This document shows positions 5,082 to 11,297 of a stretch of DNA of 11,297 nt, piece by piece; position 1 is the first letter of the stretch; each line of letters starts with the position of its first letter. The stretch lies in contig JAVBOD010000110.1 in assembly GCA_031551045.1 (NCBI GenBank), positions 1 through 11,297 on the forward strand, given 5' to 3'. Both the position numbers and the translations under genes were made by a program. Origin of the DNA: JAVBOD01 sp031551045 (GTDB taxonomy: Bacteria; Bacteroidota; Bacteroidia; Bacteroidales; UBA932). The notes under the pieces are model-generated. The model was not told where the DNA came from. It searched no databases and saw nothing but the letters and a program-made list of their open reading frames with translations.

Positions 5082-7769
5082 ATGCGAACGAATCGTTTCT
5101 CTTCTCTGATATTGCTGATGTTATGCGTATCTGTTTTGCCATTGTATGCACAAACGGTTACACAGGGCCGTGTGCAGGACGAAAAAGGGAACCCTGTTTC
5201 GTTTGCATCGGTGTACATCAAAGAGTTGAAGAAAGGCATTTCGGCGAATGATAACGGGGAATTCGAAGCAAGGGTGGCGGCCGGAACCTATACGTTTATT
5301 TTCCAAAGCCTTGGTTACGAAGTGCTGTCGCGCGAGATTACGTTGCCGCAAAAAACACCGCTTGTAATTGTGATGCAGGAAAAAGCGTACGAAATGCGGG
5401 CTATCAGCATTTCGACAAAAGACGAAGACCCGGCCTACCGCATCATGCGGCATGCTATTTCCATGGCGCCTTATTACCGGAATATTGTGAAAGAATATAC
5501 CTCGGATGTTTATTTAAAAACAAAAATCAATATTGGACAAATCAAAGGATTGGCCGCCATGGCGCTGGATAAAAAGCAGCGGGAGGCTTTGCGGAAACTA
5601 TCGGTGGTGCAGGAAAGCGTGAACGAAATAAAATTTTCGGCTCCCGACCATTATGAACAAAAAATAAAATCCATTATCAGCGGCACGACGGTTGACTTGT
5701 CGGAGTTCGGCATCAAAACCGACGATTTGAAAATGGGCATGATGCGTTTGAATATATATGGCACCAGCCCTTCGTTGCCTTTGGCTGCCGGCGCTTTTTC
5801 CAACTACAAATTTGTGTATGAAGGCGACATGGTGGTGGGTGATTTTTTAGTGAATAAAATAAAAGTCATTCCGCGGCGCAAGGATAATAATTTGGTTTCG
5901 GGTTACATTTACATCGTTAATCGCACGTGGAATGTCTATAGCCTCGATTTGACGCAAACAACAACCTTTGGTACTATTCGTATTCAGCAATCCTATGGCG
6001 ATGTGGGCAATAATATTTTTCTTCCTATATCGTATAATGCTGAAATTAACCTTTCGGCCATGGGTGCTAAAGGTTCCGGAAATTTGATTGGTTCGGTAAC
6101 CTACTTATCCGTTACGCCCAATACTAAAATTGCGCCTACAACCAAAACGTCAACTCCTGCAACCGCAGCTGCGCCGGAAGCTGCAAAAATCGCTCCGGCA
6201 AAGACGAGCAAGCCGGCTCAGAAAAAAGAAAAACTGCAAAACGAAATAGAAGAACTCTCGCAAAAGGGCGATTTGAATAATCGCGATATGATGAAGATGG
6301 CACGCCTGCAAATGCAGGTGGCCGAGTTGGCGGTGAAAGAAGAATTATTGGAAAAAGGCGAAAAACGTTCGCTGGAAATCAAAGATAATTATGTGATGAC
6401 CACCGATAGTTTAGCTACGAAACATGATACCTCGTATTGGAATAATGTGCGGCCGGTACCCTTGATTGCTTCGGAAGAACTTACATATCAGAAATACGAT
6501 TCGATTGTGGGCATAGCTACCGGTAAAGATTCTGTGAAACATAAAAAAAGCGCGGGAACTATTGTATCGGAAATGCTGATGGGGACTTCTTATCGTATCG
6601 ACTCGTCGCTGCGCATTAATTTCGGAGGATTGATCGGTTTGTCGGCAGCGGATTTCAACACTGTGGACGGTTATGTTTATGGCCTTTCGGGAGGAGTGAG
6701 CAAGCGTTTTAAGAACGAAACGCGATTGAATATAGAAGCAGGAGGCGCGTGGGCATTTGCCCGTGAACGCTTCTTATGGAGCGCTGCTGTTCGTCATACT
6801 TACAACAATAAATGGCGTGCATCTTGGGGTGCGGAAGGCGGTATGCTCACTACGGATTTTGCCGGAACACAAGGCGTGGGCATGGTCAATGCCTATTCGT
6901 CGTTGCTTTTCAGAGTGAACTACGGCACGTTTTACGGTAACAATTTTGTAAAATTGAATCATCAGATTGATGTGGTAAACGGACTGGTCTTATATACCGG
7001 CTTTGAATGGAGCGACCGGCACGAGTTGCAGAACAATAGCGACTTCTCTTTTTTCTACCGCGATTCGCGCGACTATCGCCCGAATATTCCACGCAACACG
7101 GAAGCGGCAGCGCACCCCGAATTGTTGGCCGACAATCGTTCCGCAGTGCTGGATGTACGTTTGCAGTACACGCCCGAACGCTATTACCAACTATACAAGG
7201 GCCGGAAATATTACCGTCATTCCAACTATCCTACTTTTACTGCGCAATGGAGAAAAGGGCTGACGAATGTTTTTGAAAGCGATTCCGATTTTGATTTTGT
7301 GAGATTGAATATATCGCAAAGTATTTCCTACGGCTATTTCAATCGTTTTGTGTATGCGGTGGAAGGGGGTAAATTTTTCAATACGGAAAAATTGGCTTTC
7401 GCTGATTTCAAGCATTTTTATGCGAACGAACCGGCTGTGTCGCTGAACAAGGATTTCGGGACGCCTTATCAATTGTTGCCCTGCTACACGTATAGCACGA
7501 ACGACTGGTATGCGGCGGCTTCCGTACATTATTTTTCTCCGTACATTCTCCTGAAGCGTATTCCTTTCTTACAAAATATGCTTTTCGGCGAAAATCTCTA
7601 TGCTTCCTATTTGCTGCAACCACAATTGCGGCATTATGTGGAACTGGGCTATGGCATTACCCTGACCGATATGTTGGGCTTCGGCGCTTTTGTCGGTTTC
7701 GAAAAAGCGCAATACCGCTCGTGGGGCTTGCGTTTCTCCTTGAATATAGCGAGCGTAGTGGGGCAGTGA
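5082..7769 (+). CDS. DUF5686 / carboxypeptidase-regulatory-like outer-membrane protein
   Basis: An 895-residue exported protein. Residues 1-23 are a signal peptide (MRTNR, hydrophobic core, cleavage near LYAQ/T). Residues 25-105 form a carboxypeptidase-D regulatory-like beta-sandwich (GRVQDEKGNPVSFASVYI, GTYTFIFQSLGYEV), the N-terminal module also found on SusC-type proteins. The rest fits DUF5686: DEDPAYRIMRHAI (about 115-127), NRDMMKMARL (about 400-409), YWNNVRPVPL (452-461), and a C-terminal half (about 490-895) rich in alternating aromatic/polar strands, as in an outer-membrane beta-barrel. Between them, residues about 347-382 are a low-complexity Ala/Pro/Thr/Lys linker followed by a Lys/Glu-rich predicted coiled coil to about 430. 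Known: the family is widespread in Bacteroidota; no biochemical function is established. Inferred: an envelope barrel with a periplasmic domain, not a TonB receptor, since no plug domain or SusD partner is seen. Appears monocistronic, divergent from gltX, 195 bp before the next gene. Confidence 0.9.
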   Translation: MRTNRFSSLILLMLCVSVLPLYAQTVTQGRVQDEKGNPVSFASVYIKELKKGISANDNGEFEARVAAGTYTFIFQSLGYEVLSREITLPQKTPLVIVMQEKAYEMRAISISTKDEDPAYRIMRHAISMAPYYRNIVKEYTSDVYLKTKINIGQIKGLAAMALDKKQREALRKLSVVQESVNEIKFSAPDHYEQKIKSIISGTTVDLSEFGIKTDDLKMGMMRLNIYGTSPSLPLAAGAFSNYKFVYEGDMVVGDFLVNKIKVIPRRKDNNLVSGYIYIVNRTWNVYSLDLTQTTTFGTIRIQQSYGDVGNNIFLPISYNAEINLSAMGAKGSGNLIGSVTYLSVTPNTKIAPTTKTSTPATAAAPEAAKIAPAKTSKPAQKKEKLQNEIEELSQKGDLNNRDMMKMARLQMQVAELAVKEELLEKGEKRSLEIKDNYVMTTDSLATKHDTSYWNNVRPVPLIASEELTYQKYDSIVGIATGKDSVKHKKSAGTIVSEMLMGTSYRIDSSLRINFGGLIGLSAADFNTVDGYVYGLSGGVSKRFKNETRLNIEAGGAWAFARERFLWSAAVRHTYNNKWRASWGAEGGMLTTDFAGTQGVGMVNAYSSLLFRVNYGTFYGNNFVKLNHQIDVVNGLVLYTGFEWSDRHELQNNSDFSFFYRDSRDYRPNIPRNTEAAAHPELLADNRSAVLDVRLQYTPERYYQLYKGRKYYRHSNYPTFTAQWRKGLTNVFESDSDFDFVRLNISQSISYGYFNRFVYAVEGGKFFNTEKLAFADFKHFYANEPAVSLNKDFGTPYQLLPCYTYSTNDWYAAASVHYFSPYILLKRIPFLQNMLFGENLYASYLLQPQLRHYVELGYGITLTDMLGFGAFVGFEKAQYRSWGLRFSLNIASVVGQ

Positions 7770-7812
7770 GCGATGAGCATATCAAAAAGAAATATACGTT
7801 AGCTCGATTGGC

Positions 7813-7836
7813 CGTTTGCTTTAGCTGGCGCAAACG
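7813..7836 (+). terminator. Weak hairpin after the DUF5686 gene
   Basis: CGTTTGC (7813-7819) pairs with GCAAACG (7830-7836) around a 10-nt loop, 43 nt after the stop. The following bases (CTGTGTTCTATATTATTCC) are only moderately T-rich, so termination here is a guess. The rest of the 7770-7964 gap shows no gene or RNA that I recognise. Confidence 0.3.
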
Positions 7837-7921
7837 CTGTGTTCTATATTATTCCTTATTTTTATTTCTCTTATTATGAGGTGTTTATTGCCTGTCTAAA
7901 CAACGTATTACTATTTTTTTG

Positions 7922-7929
7922 TAACTTTG
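7922..7929 (+). promoter_or_regulatory. Bacteroidota -7 promoter box for the DUF1573-meaB-exporter run
   Basis: TAACTTTG is an exact TAnnTTTG match, 35 nt before the ATG at 7965, preceded by a T7 run. No separate promoter is apparent before the next two genes, which overlap or nearly touch, so this box probably drives all three. Confidence 0.6.
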
Positions 7930-7964
7930 CAAGTTATATTGCAAATAATTAAAAATACGATATT

Positions 7965-9044
7965 ATGAAAATACGGTTTATTACAGCATTATTATTGACA
8001 CTTGCATTGTTTTCTTCGCATCTTAACGGCCAAAACAAACAGACTCTTACATTTGACAAAACGGTTCACGACTTTGGTGATATAGCCATGAAAGGCGGGC
8101 CGGTGACCTGCACTTTTGAATTTACCAATACCGGCGATCAACCCATTGTGATTAATCATGTAGCGGCTTCCTGCGGCTGTACAACCCCGGGATGGACGCG
8201 CGAACCGGTTGCTCCGGGAGGTCGTGGATTTGTGAAAGCAACGTATGCTCCGCAAGGTATCATGCCGTTTAGTAAGACATTAACGGTAACCTCGACAGGA
8301 CAGCCTTCGGCCATTACGCTGCAAATTAGGGGAAAAGTGGTGGACAAGCTGCCTACGGTGGAAGAATTGTTTCCTGTTTCTTATGGCATTTTGCGTGCAA
8401 AAACCAATCAAATGGCCATGACTCGTATGGTACAAGGTTCCGTAAGGACCGACTCCATCGAAATAGTAAACACCGGAAAAGAGCCTATTACGCTTGGCGT
8501 TTCGGGTGTTCCGGCATTTGTAAAAGTAGAAGCTCCTGCAAAATTGGATGCTGGCCAACGAGCATTTATTCGCTATACGGTGAATGCCTCCAATAAAAAC
8601 AAACAAGAATGGGGTTTGCTGAAAGCGCCGGTAAATATACTGGTGAATGGTAAAAAAGTAACGACTGCCGGTTCGCCTATGGAACTGACGGTTGTTATTG
8701 AAGACGATTTCAGTAAAGTAAATAGAGTAATTGCTCCGGTATTTTTTGCCTCTAATTATACCGTGAATTTCGGGACACTGAAAAAAGGTGAAAGTAAAAC
8801 GGTAGAATACGAAATAACCAATAACGGTAAAAGTAACTTAACGATACATAAAGCTGCCGAGTCTTCGGGGACTTTGAAAATAACCGCTCCGACTATGGTA
8901 AAACCCGGTGAAAAAGCAATTGTCAAAGCAGTGTTGAATACAAAGAAAGAACAACCCGGCGAAAAAATTTATACGATAGTGCTTACCACCAACGCACCCA
9001 ATCAACCTTCGGCGAATTTATTGTTGACCGGAAAAATTGAATAA
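7965..9044 (+). CDS. Secreted DUF1573 protein with three Ig-like repeats
   Basis: A 359-residue exported protein: signal peptide in residues 1-22 (MKIRF, then an Leu-rich core, cleavage near LNGQ). The first mature domain, about 30-124, is a full DUF1573 unit: HDFGDI, TCTFEFTNTGDQPIVI, and the signature AASCGCTTPGW (Cys70, Cys72), then an ordinary closing VKATYAPQG and LTVTSTG. A second Ig-like segment spans about 138-245 (IEIVNTGKEPITL; FIRYTVNA). The third, about 264-357, matches the first strand by strand (VNFGTLKKGES, EYEITNNGKSNLTI, VKPGEKAIVKAVL, IVLTTNAPNQPSANLLLTGKI) but reads SSGT where the first has SCGC. Known: DUF1573 domains resemble ASH/MSP Ig-like domains and are abundant in Bacteroidota envelopes; function unknown. 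Inferred location periplasm or cell surface; a lipobox Cys is absent. Its TAA overlaps the meaB ATG (TAATG), indicating translational coupling. Confidence 0.9.
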   Translation: MKIRFITALLLTLALFSSHLNGQNKQTLTFDKTVHDFGDIAMKGGPVTCTFEFTNTGDQPIVINHVAASCGCTTPGWTREPVAPGGRGFVKATYAPQGIMPFSKTLTVTSTGQPSAITLQIRGKVVDKLPTVEELFPVSYGILRAKTNQMAMTRMVQGSVRTDSIEIVNTGKEPITLGVSGVPAFVKVEAPAKLDAGQRAFIRYTVNASNKNKQEWGLLKAPVNILVNGKKVTTAGSPMELTVVIEDDFSKVNRVIAPVFFASNYTVNFGTLKKGESKTVEYEITNNGKSNLTIHKAAESSGTLKITAPTMVKPGEKAIVKAVLNTKKEQPGEKIYTIVLTTNAPNQPSANLLLTGKIE

Positions 9045-10135
9045 TGAAACTCACGGAAGATAGCGCACTGATAGTAAACGAGGGCATAGAGCAGCCTCCG
9101 ATTGTGAATCCGCAGTTGGAGGCGATTCTTAAAAAGCGATCGAAAAAAATACTGTCGCCCGAAGAATATGTAGCAGGTATCCGCAGCGGGAATATTGCTG
9201 CGTTGGGGCAAGCTATTACCTTGGTAGAAAGCCATCTTCCGGAGCACCAGACGGTGGCGCAGAAGGTAATCGAGCTGTGCCAGCCCTATGCTAATAATTC
9301 TATCCGCATTGGAATTACAGGCGTTCCAGGTGCCGGAAAAAGTACTTTCATCGAAGCATTCGGCGGTTTGTTCACCTCCGCGGGACATAAGCTGGCAGTG
9401 CTGGCCATTGACCCGAGCAGCGAACGCAGCAAAGGAAGTATTTTGGGCGACAAGACGCGAATGGAAACGCTCAGCGTTGACCCCAATGCATTTATCCGTC
9501 CCAGCCCCAGCGCCGGATCGTTGGGCGGCGTAGCCCGTAAAACGCGCGAATCTATTGTGTTGTGCGAAGCGGCCGGATTCGATGTGATTTTTATTGAAAC
9601 GGTAGGAGTGGGGCAGTCGGAAACGGCCGTGCATTCCATGACTGATTTCTTCCTGTTATTGATGTTGGCCGGCGCCGGCGACGAATTGCAGGGAATCAAG
9701 CGCGGCATCATGGAAATGTCGGATATGCTTATTATCAATAAAGCGGATGGGAACAATGTGGATAAGGCAACCATGGCGAAAGCCCAATATCAAAGCGCTT
9801 TGCGGCTTTTCCCGATATCGGAATCAGGTTGGTCGCCGGTAGTACTCACGTGTTCGGCATTGGAGAAAAAAGGGCTGAATAAAATCCGCGAGCAAATAGA
9901 AATGTTTCTAGCCCATACTAAAGAAAACGGTTATTTTGAACAACACCGGCGCGAGCAGGCTCGCTACTGGATGTTCGAAACCATTAACGAATCGTTACAA
10001 GATCATTTTTACAGGAACGAAACGATTGAAAAAAAAATAGCGGCTTACGAAACAAAAGTCCTGAACGGAGAAATGACCTCGTTTGCCGCCGCTAAAGAAA
10101 TGTTGAGTGATTATTTTGGACATTCCAGGCAATAA
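9044..10135 (+). CDS. meaB: MeaB, GTPase chaperone of methylmalonyl-CoA mutase
   Basis: Cytoplasmic G3E-type P-loop GTPase (older name ArgK) that loads and protects the adenosylcobalamin cofactor of methylmalonyl-CoA mutase, the enzyme joining succinyl-CoA and methylmalonyl-CoA in propionate metabolism. At 363 residues it is slightly longer than the usual 310-340, the excess being an N-terminal helical region. Motifs in order: Walker A GVPGAGKST (residues 93-101); DPSSERSKGSILGDKTRM (123-140), the family's switch region; ETVGVGQSE (185-193); guanine-binding NKAD (232-235). The C-terminal segment (about 300-363) is the helical dimerisation arm. The ATG at 9044 shares a base with the preceding stop, and no other start fits better. 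No mutA/mutB gene is in the window, so its client must be encoded elsewhere. The older arginine-transport kinase label does not apply to this family. No B12 riboswitch is seen upstream. Confidence 0.96.
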   Translation: MKLTEDSALIVNEGIEQPPIVNPQLEAILKKRSKKILSPEEYVAGIRSGNIAALGQAITLVESHLPEHQTVAQKVIELCQPYANNSIRIGITGVPGAGKSTFIEAFGGLFTSAGHKLAVLAIDPSSERSKGSILGDKTRMETLSVDPNAFIRPSPSAGSLGGVARKTRESIVLCEAAGFDVIFIETVGVGQSETAVHSMTDFFLLLMLAGAGDELQGIKRGIMEMSDMLIINKADGNNVDKATMAKAQYQSALRLFPISESGWSPVVLTCSALEKKGLNKIREQIEMFLAHTKENGYFEQHRREQARYWMFETINESLQDHFYRNETIEKKIAAYETKVLNGEMTSFAAAKEMLSDYFGHSRQ

Positions 10136-10147
10136 TTTTTTGCACAC

Positions 10148-11248
10148 ATGTTATTTTTAATTGAAATACTGAAGAACACATTTCTTATTACCGGCTTGGT
10201 GATGGTAATGATGTTGCTGATTGAATACCTGAACGTGTATTCGCACGGCAAATCCTTTCAACGCTTGCAAAAATCGCCGGTAAGGCAAGTGATATATGCT
10301 GCGTTGTTGGGATTGGTTCCCGGCTGTATCGGCGGCTTTGCCGTGGTGTCGTTGTTTACACACGGCTTTATGAACTTCGGCGCGCTGGTGGCCATGATGA
10401 TCGCTACTACCGGAGACGAATCGTTTTTTCTCTTTGCCATGATTCCGAAACAAGCGCTGTGGTTAAACTTACTGCTGTTCGTACTTGCGGTTATAGTGGG
10501 ATTGGTTCTCAATAAATTCGTAAAGCGTTTCCCGGCGCCTTTTCCGCAACAGCATTTTGCTTTGCATCAGCACGACCATCATATAGAAAAACCGACACGC
10601 GCCGGTATTTTGCAAAATTTCAAACACCTGAGTTTCCAGCGAGCCTTGTTGCTGGTTGGTTTGCTGCTATTCATCGTGGCGATGTTTGCCGGTTTACTGG
10701 AACACAGCCATGGAGTGGAAGGGGAGCATGTGCATGTACACGGGGAAGATTGCCATCATGTGCATGGCACTAGCTTTTTGTTCAGCGAACGCTGGATGAA
10801 CATCCTTTTTGCCGGAGTGAGCGTTATTGCGTTCATCCTGATTGCGGTAGTGGACGAGCATTTCTTGGAATCTCATCTGTGGGGACATATTGTAAAGAAA
10901 CATTTTCTGAAGATTTTGGCATGGACTTTCGGGGCGTTATTATTGGTAGAACTTATCGTACAAAACCTCGATATACAAGAATGGATTTCGGATAATCCTT
11001 TGCCGATTTTGTTGTTGGCTATCCTTATCGGGCTTATTCCCGAGTCGGGGCCGCATTTGGTATTTATCACCTTGTTTGCCTCCGGTACTATTCCGTTCAG
11101 TATCTTGCTGGCTAATTCCATTGTGCAGGACGGGCATACCGGACTTCCCTTATTGGCCGAAAGTAAGAAAGGATTTCTGTGGGCCAAGCTTATCAAAGTG
11201 CTTATAGGCCTTACGGCCGGAATTACGGGCTACGTCGTAGGATTTTAA
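10148..11248 (+). CDS. Putative heavy-metal (possibly manganese) exporter, PF11449/ArsP_2 type
   Basis: A 366-residue polytopic membrane protein with about 8-10 hydrophobic segments. It recalls the family described as a putative 10-TM heavy-metal exporter and often annotated as putative manganese transporter or arsenic efflux protein. Diagnostic stretches: LGLVPGCIGGFAVVSLFTHG and ATTGDESFFLFAMIPKQAL in the first half; GLIPESGPHLVFITLFASG and SIVQDGHTGLPLLAESKKG in the second. Residues 53-118 and 293-358 align without gaps (19 of 66 identical by my count, including LGLxP-like, LFxxG and LW positions), so the protein is an internal duplication. The middle holds His-rich loops: HFALHQHDHH (137-145) and a stretch from about 186 to 206 containing EHVHVHGEDCHHVHG, likely metal-binding. 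Starts 12 nt after meaB, so probably co-transcribed. The transported ion is not determinable from sequence; Mn, Co, Ni or Zn are all plausible. Not truncated: the stop precedes a non-coding tail. Confidence 0.82.
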   Translation: MLFLIEILKNTFLITGLVMVMMLLIEYLNVYSHGKSFQRLQKSPVRQVIYAALLGLVPGCIGGFAVVSLFTHGFMNFGALVAMMIATTGDESFFLFAMIPKQALWLNLLLFVLAVIVGLVLNKFVKRFPAPFPQQHFALHQHDHHIEKPTRAGILQNFKHLSFQRALLLVGLLLFIVAMFAGLLEHSHGVEGEHVHVHGEDCHHVHGTSFLFSERWMNILFAGVSVIAFILIAVVDEHFLESHLWGHIVKKHFLKILAWTFGALLLVELIVQNLDIQEWISDNPLPILLLAILIGLIPESGPHLVFITLFASGTIPFSILLANSIVQDGHTGLPLLAESKKGFLWAKLIKVLIGLTAGITGYVVGF

Positions 11249-11253
11249 GAGGA

Positions 11254-11286
11254 AACTTTGTGTAATCCGTGCCTCCGTGGTTTTAA
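11254..11286. repeat. Probable dispersed intergenic repeat (CCGTGCCTCCGTGG type)
   Basis: Downstream of the exporter, AACTTTGTGTAATCCGTGC followed by CTCCGTGGTTTTAA resembles a sequence often seen between genes in Bacteroidota and other bacteria. Only one copy is in the window, so the call rests on memory of the motif. The remaining bases to the right edge show nothing else. Confidence 0.4.
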
Positions 11287-11297
11287 AAAACATCATT

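Noticed and set aside
4690..5109. 139-residue plus-strand reading frame between gltX and the DUF5686 gene
   Set aside because: It overlaps the gltX start antisense, runs through repeat copy C (peptides ILSEAKNLSV, ILRFAQNDK) and into the next gene; no recognisable domain.
7770..7964. Cobalamin riboswitch before the DUF1573-meaB run
   Set aside because: No B12-box (GCCACTG-like) or multi-stem architecture seen; only one 7-bp hairpin.
9002..9634. 210-residue minus-strand frame opposite the DUF1573/meaB junction
   Set aside because: Antisense shadow of two well-supported genes, with low-complexity, domain-free translation; the same applies to the 9286-9774 frame.
10136..10147. Manganese (yybP-ykoY) riboswitch before the putative exporter
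   Set aside because: Only 12 nt separate it from meaB, too short for a riboswitch.
1..11297. Defence, toxin-antitoxin, biosynthetic or other novel multi-gene system
   Set aside because: All genes fall in known families with mostly housekeeping or envelope roles; only the three-gene run at 7965-11248 is linked, and that link is adjacency alone.

Overview
The window looks like ordinary chromosomal DNA from a member of the Bacteroidota, probably order Bacteroidales. The evidence is a set of characteristic protein families (a DUF5686 outer-membrane protein with an N-terminal carboxypeptidase-regulatory-like domain, DUF1573 Ig-like proteins), the absence of clear Shine-Dalgarno sequences, and TAnnTTTG-type -7 promoter boxes just upstream of several genes. 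No phage, transposase, CRISPR array, tRNA or rRNA is visible.

Layout, left to right. (1) 1-1387: the 3' part of a GH65 glycoside phosphorylase, most like maltose phosphorylase, cut by the left edge. (2) 1388-1624: intergenic, holding a perfect 27-bp inverted repeat and a possible promoter. (3) 1625-3076: pepD, a cytosolic M20 dipeptidase, converging on (4) gltX, glutamyl-tRNA synthetase, 3216-4775 on the minus strand. The 139 bp between them carry a strong, probably bidirectional terminator and copies of two small palindromic repeats. (5) 4776-5081: divergent intergenic region between gltX and the next gene, with a composite repeat containing a perfect 30-bp inverted repeat, a degenerate half copy, and promoter boxes on both strands. 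(6) 5082-7769: DUF5686 / carboxypeptidase-regulatory-like outer-membrane protein. (7) 7770-7964: intergenic, one weak hairpin and a promoter box. (8) 7965-11248: a tight run of three genes, probably one operon: a secreted DUF1573 protein, meaB (G3E/MeaB-type GTPase chaperone of methylmalonyl-CoA mutase; stop and start codons overlap as TAATG), and a polytopic PF11449-type putative heavy-metal exporter with His-rich loops, 12 nt after meaB. (9) 11249-11297: non-coding, with a sequence that resembles a widespread intergenic repeat.

How the genes fit together: most are unrelated housekeeping functions (maltose phosphorolysis, dipeptide hydrolysis, tRNA charging, envelope). Only the last three look co-transcribed, and what links them (envelope protein, B12-enzyme chaperone, metal exporter) is unknown. 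I did not find a convincing new multi-gene system. The most noteworthy non-gene signal is the family of short palindromic repeats occupying the intergenic gaps, with compensatory substitutions between copies, shortened and nested forms, and one repeat type that appears to have supplied the C-terminus and stop codon of gltX. Among proteins, the most noteworthy are a DUF1573 protein whose last repeat has lost the Cys-Gly-Cys signature and an exporter with a clear 66-residue internal duplication.
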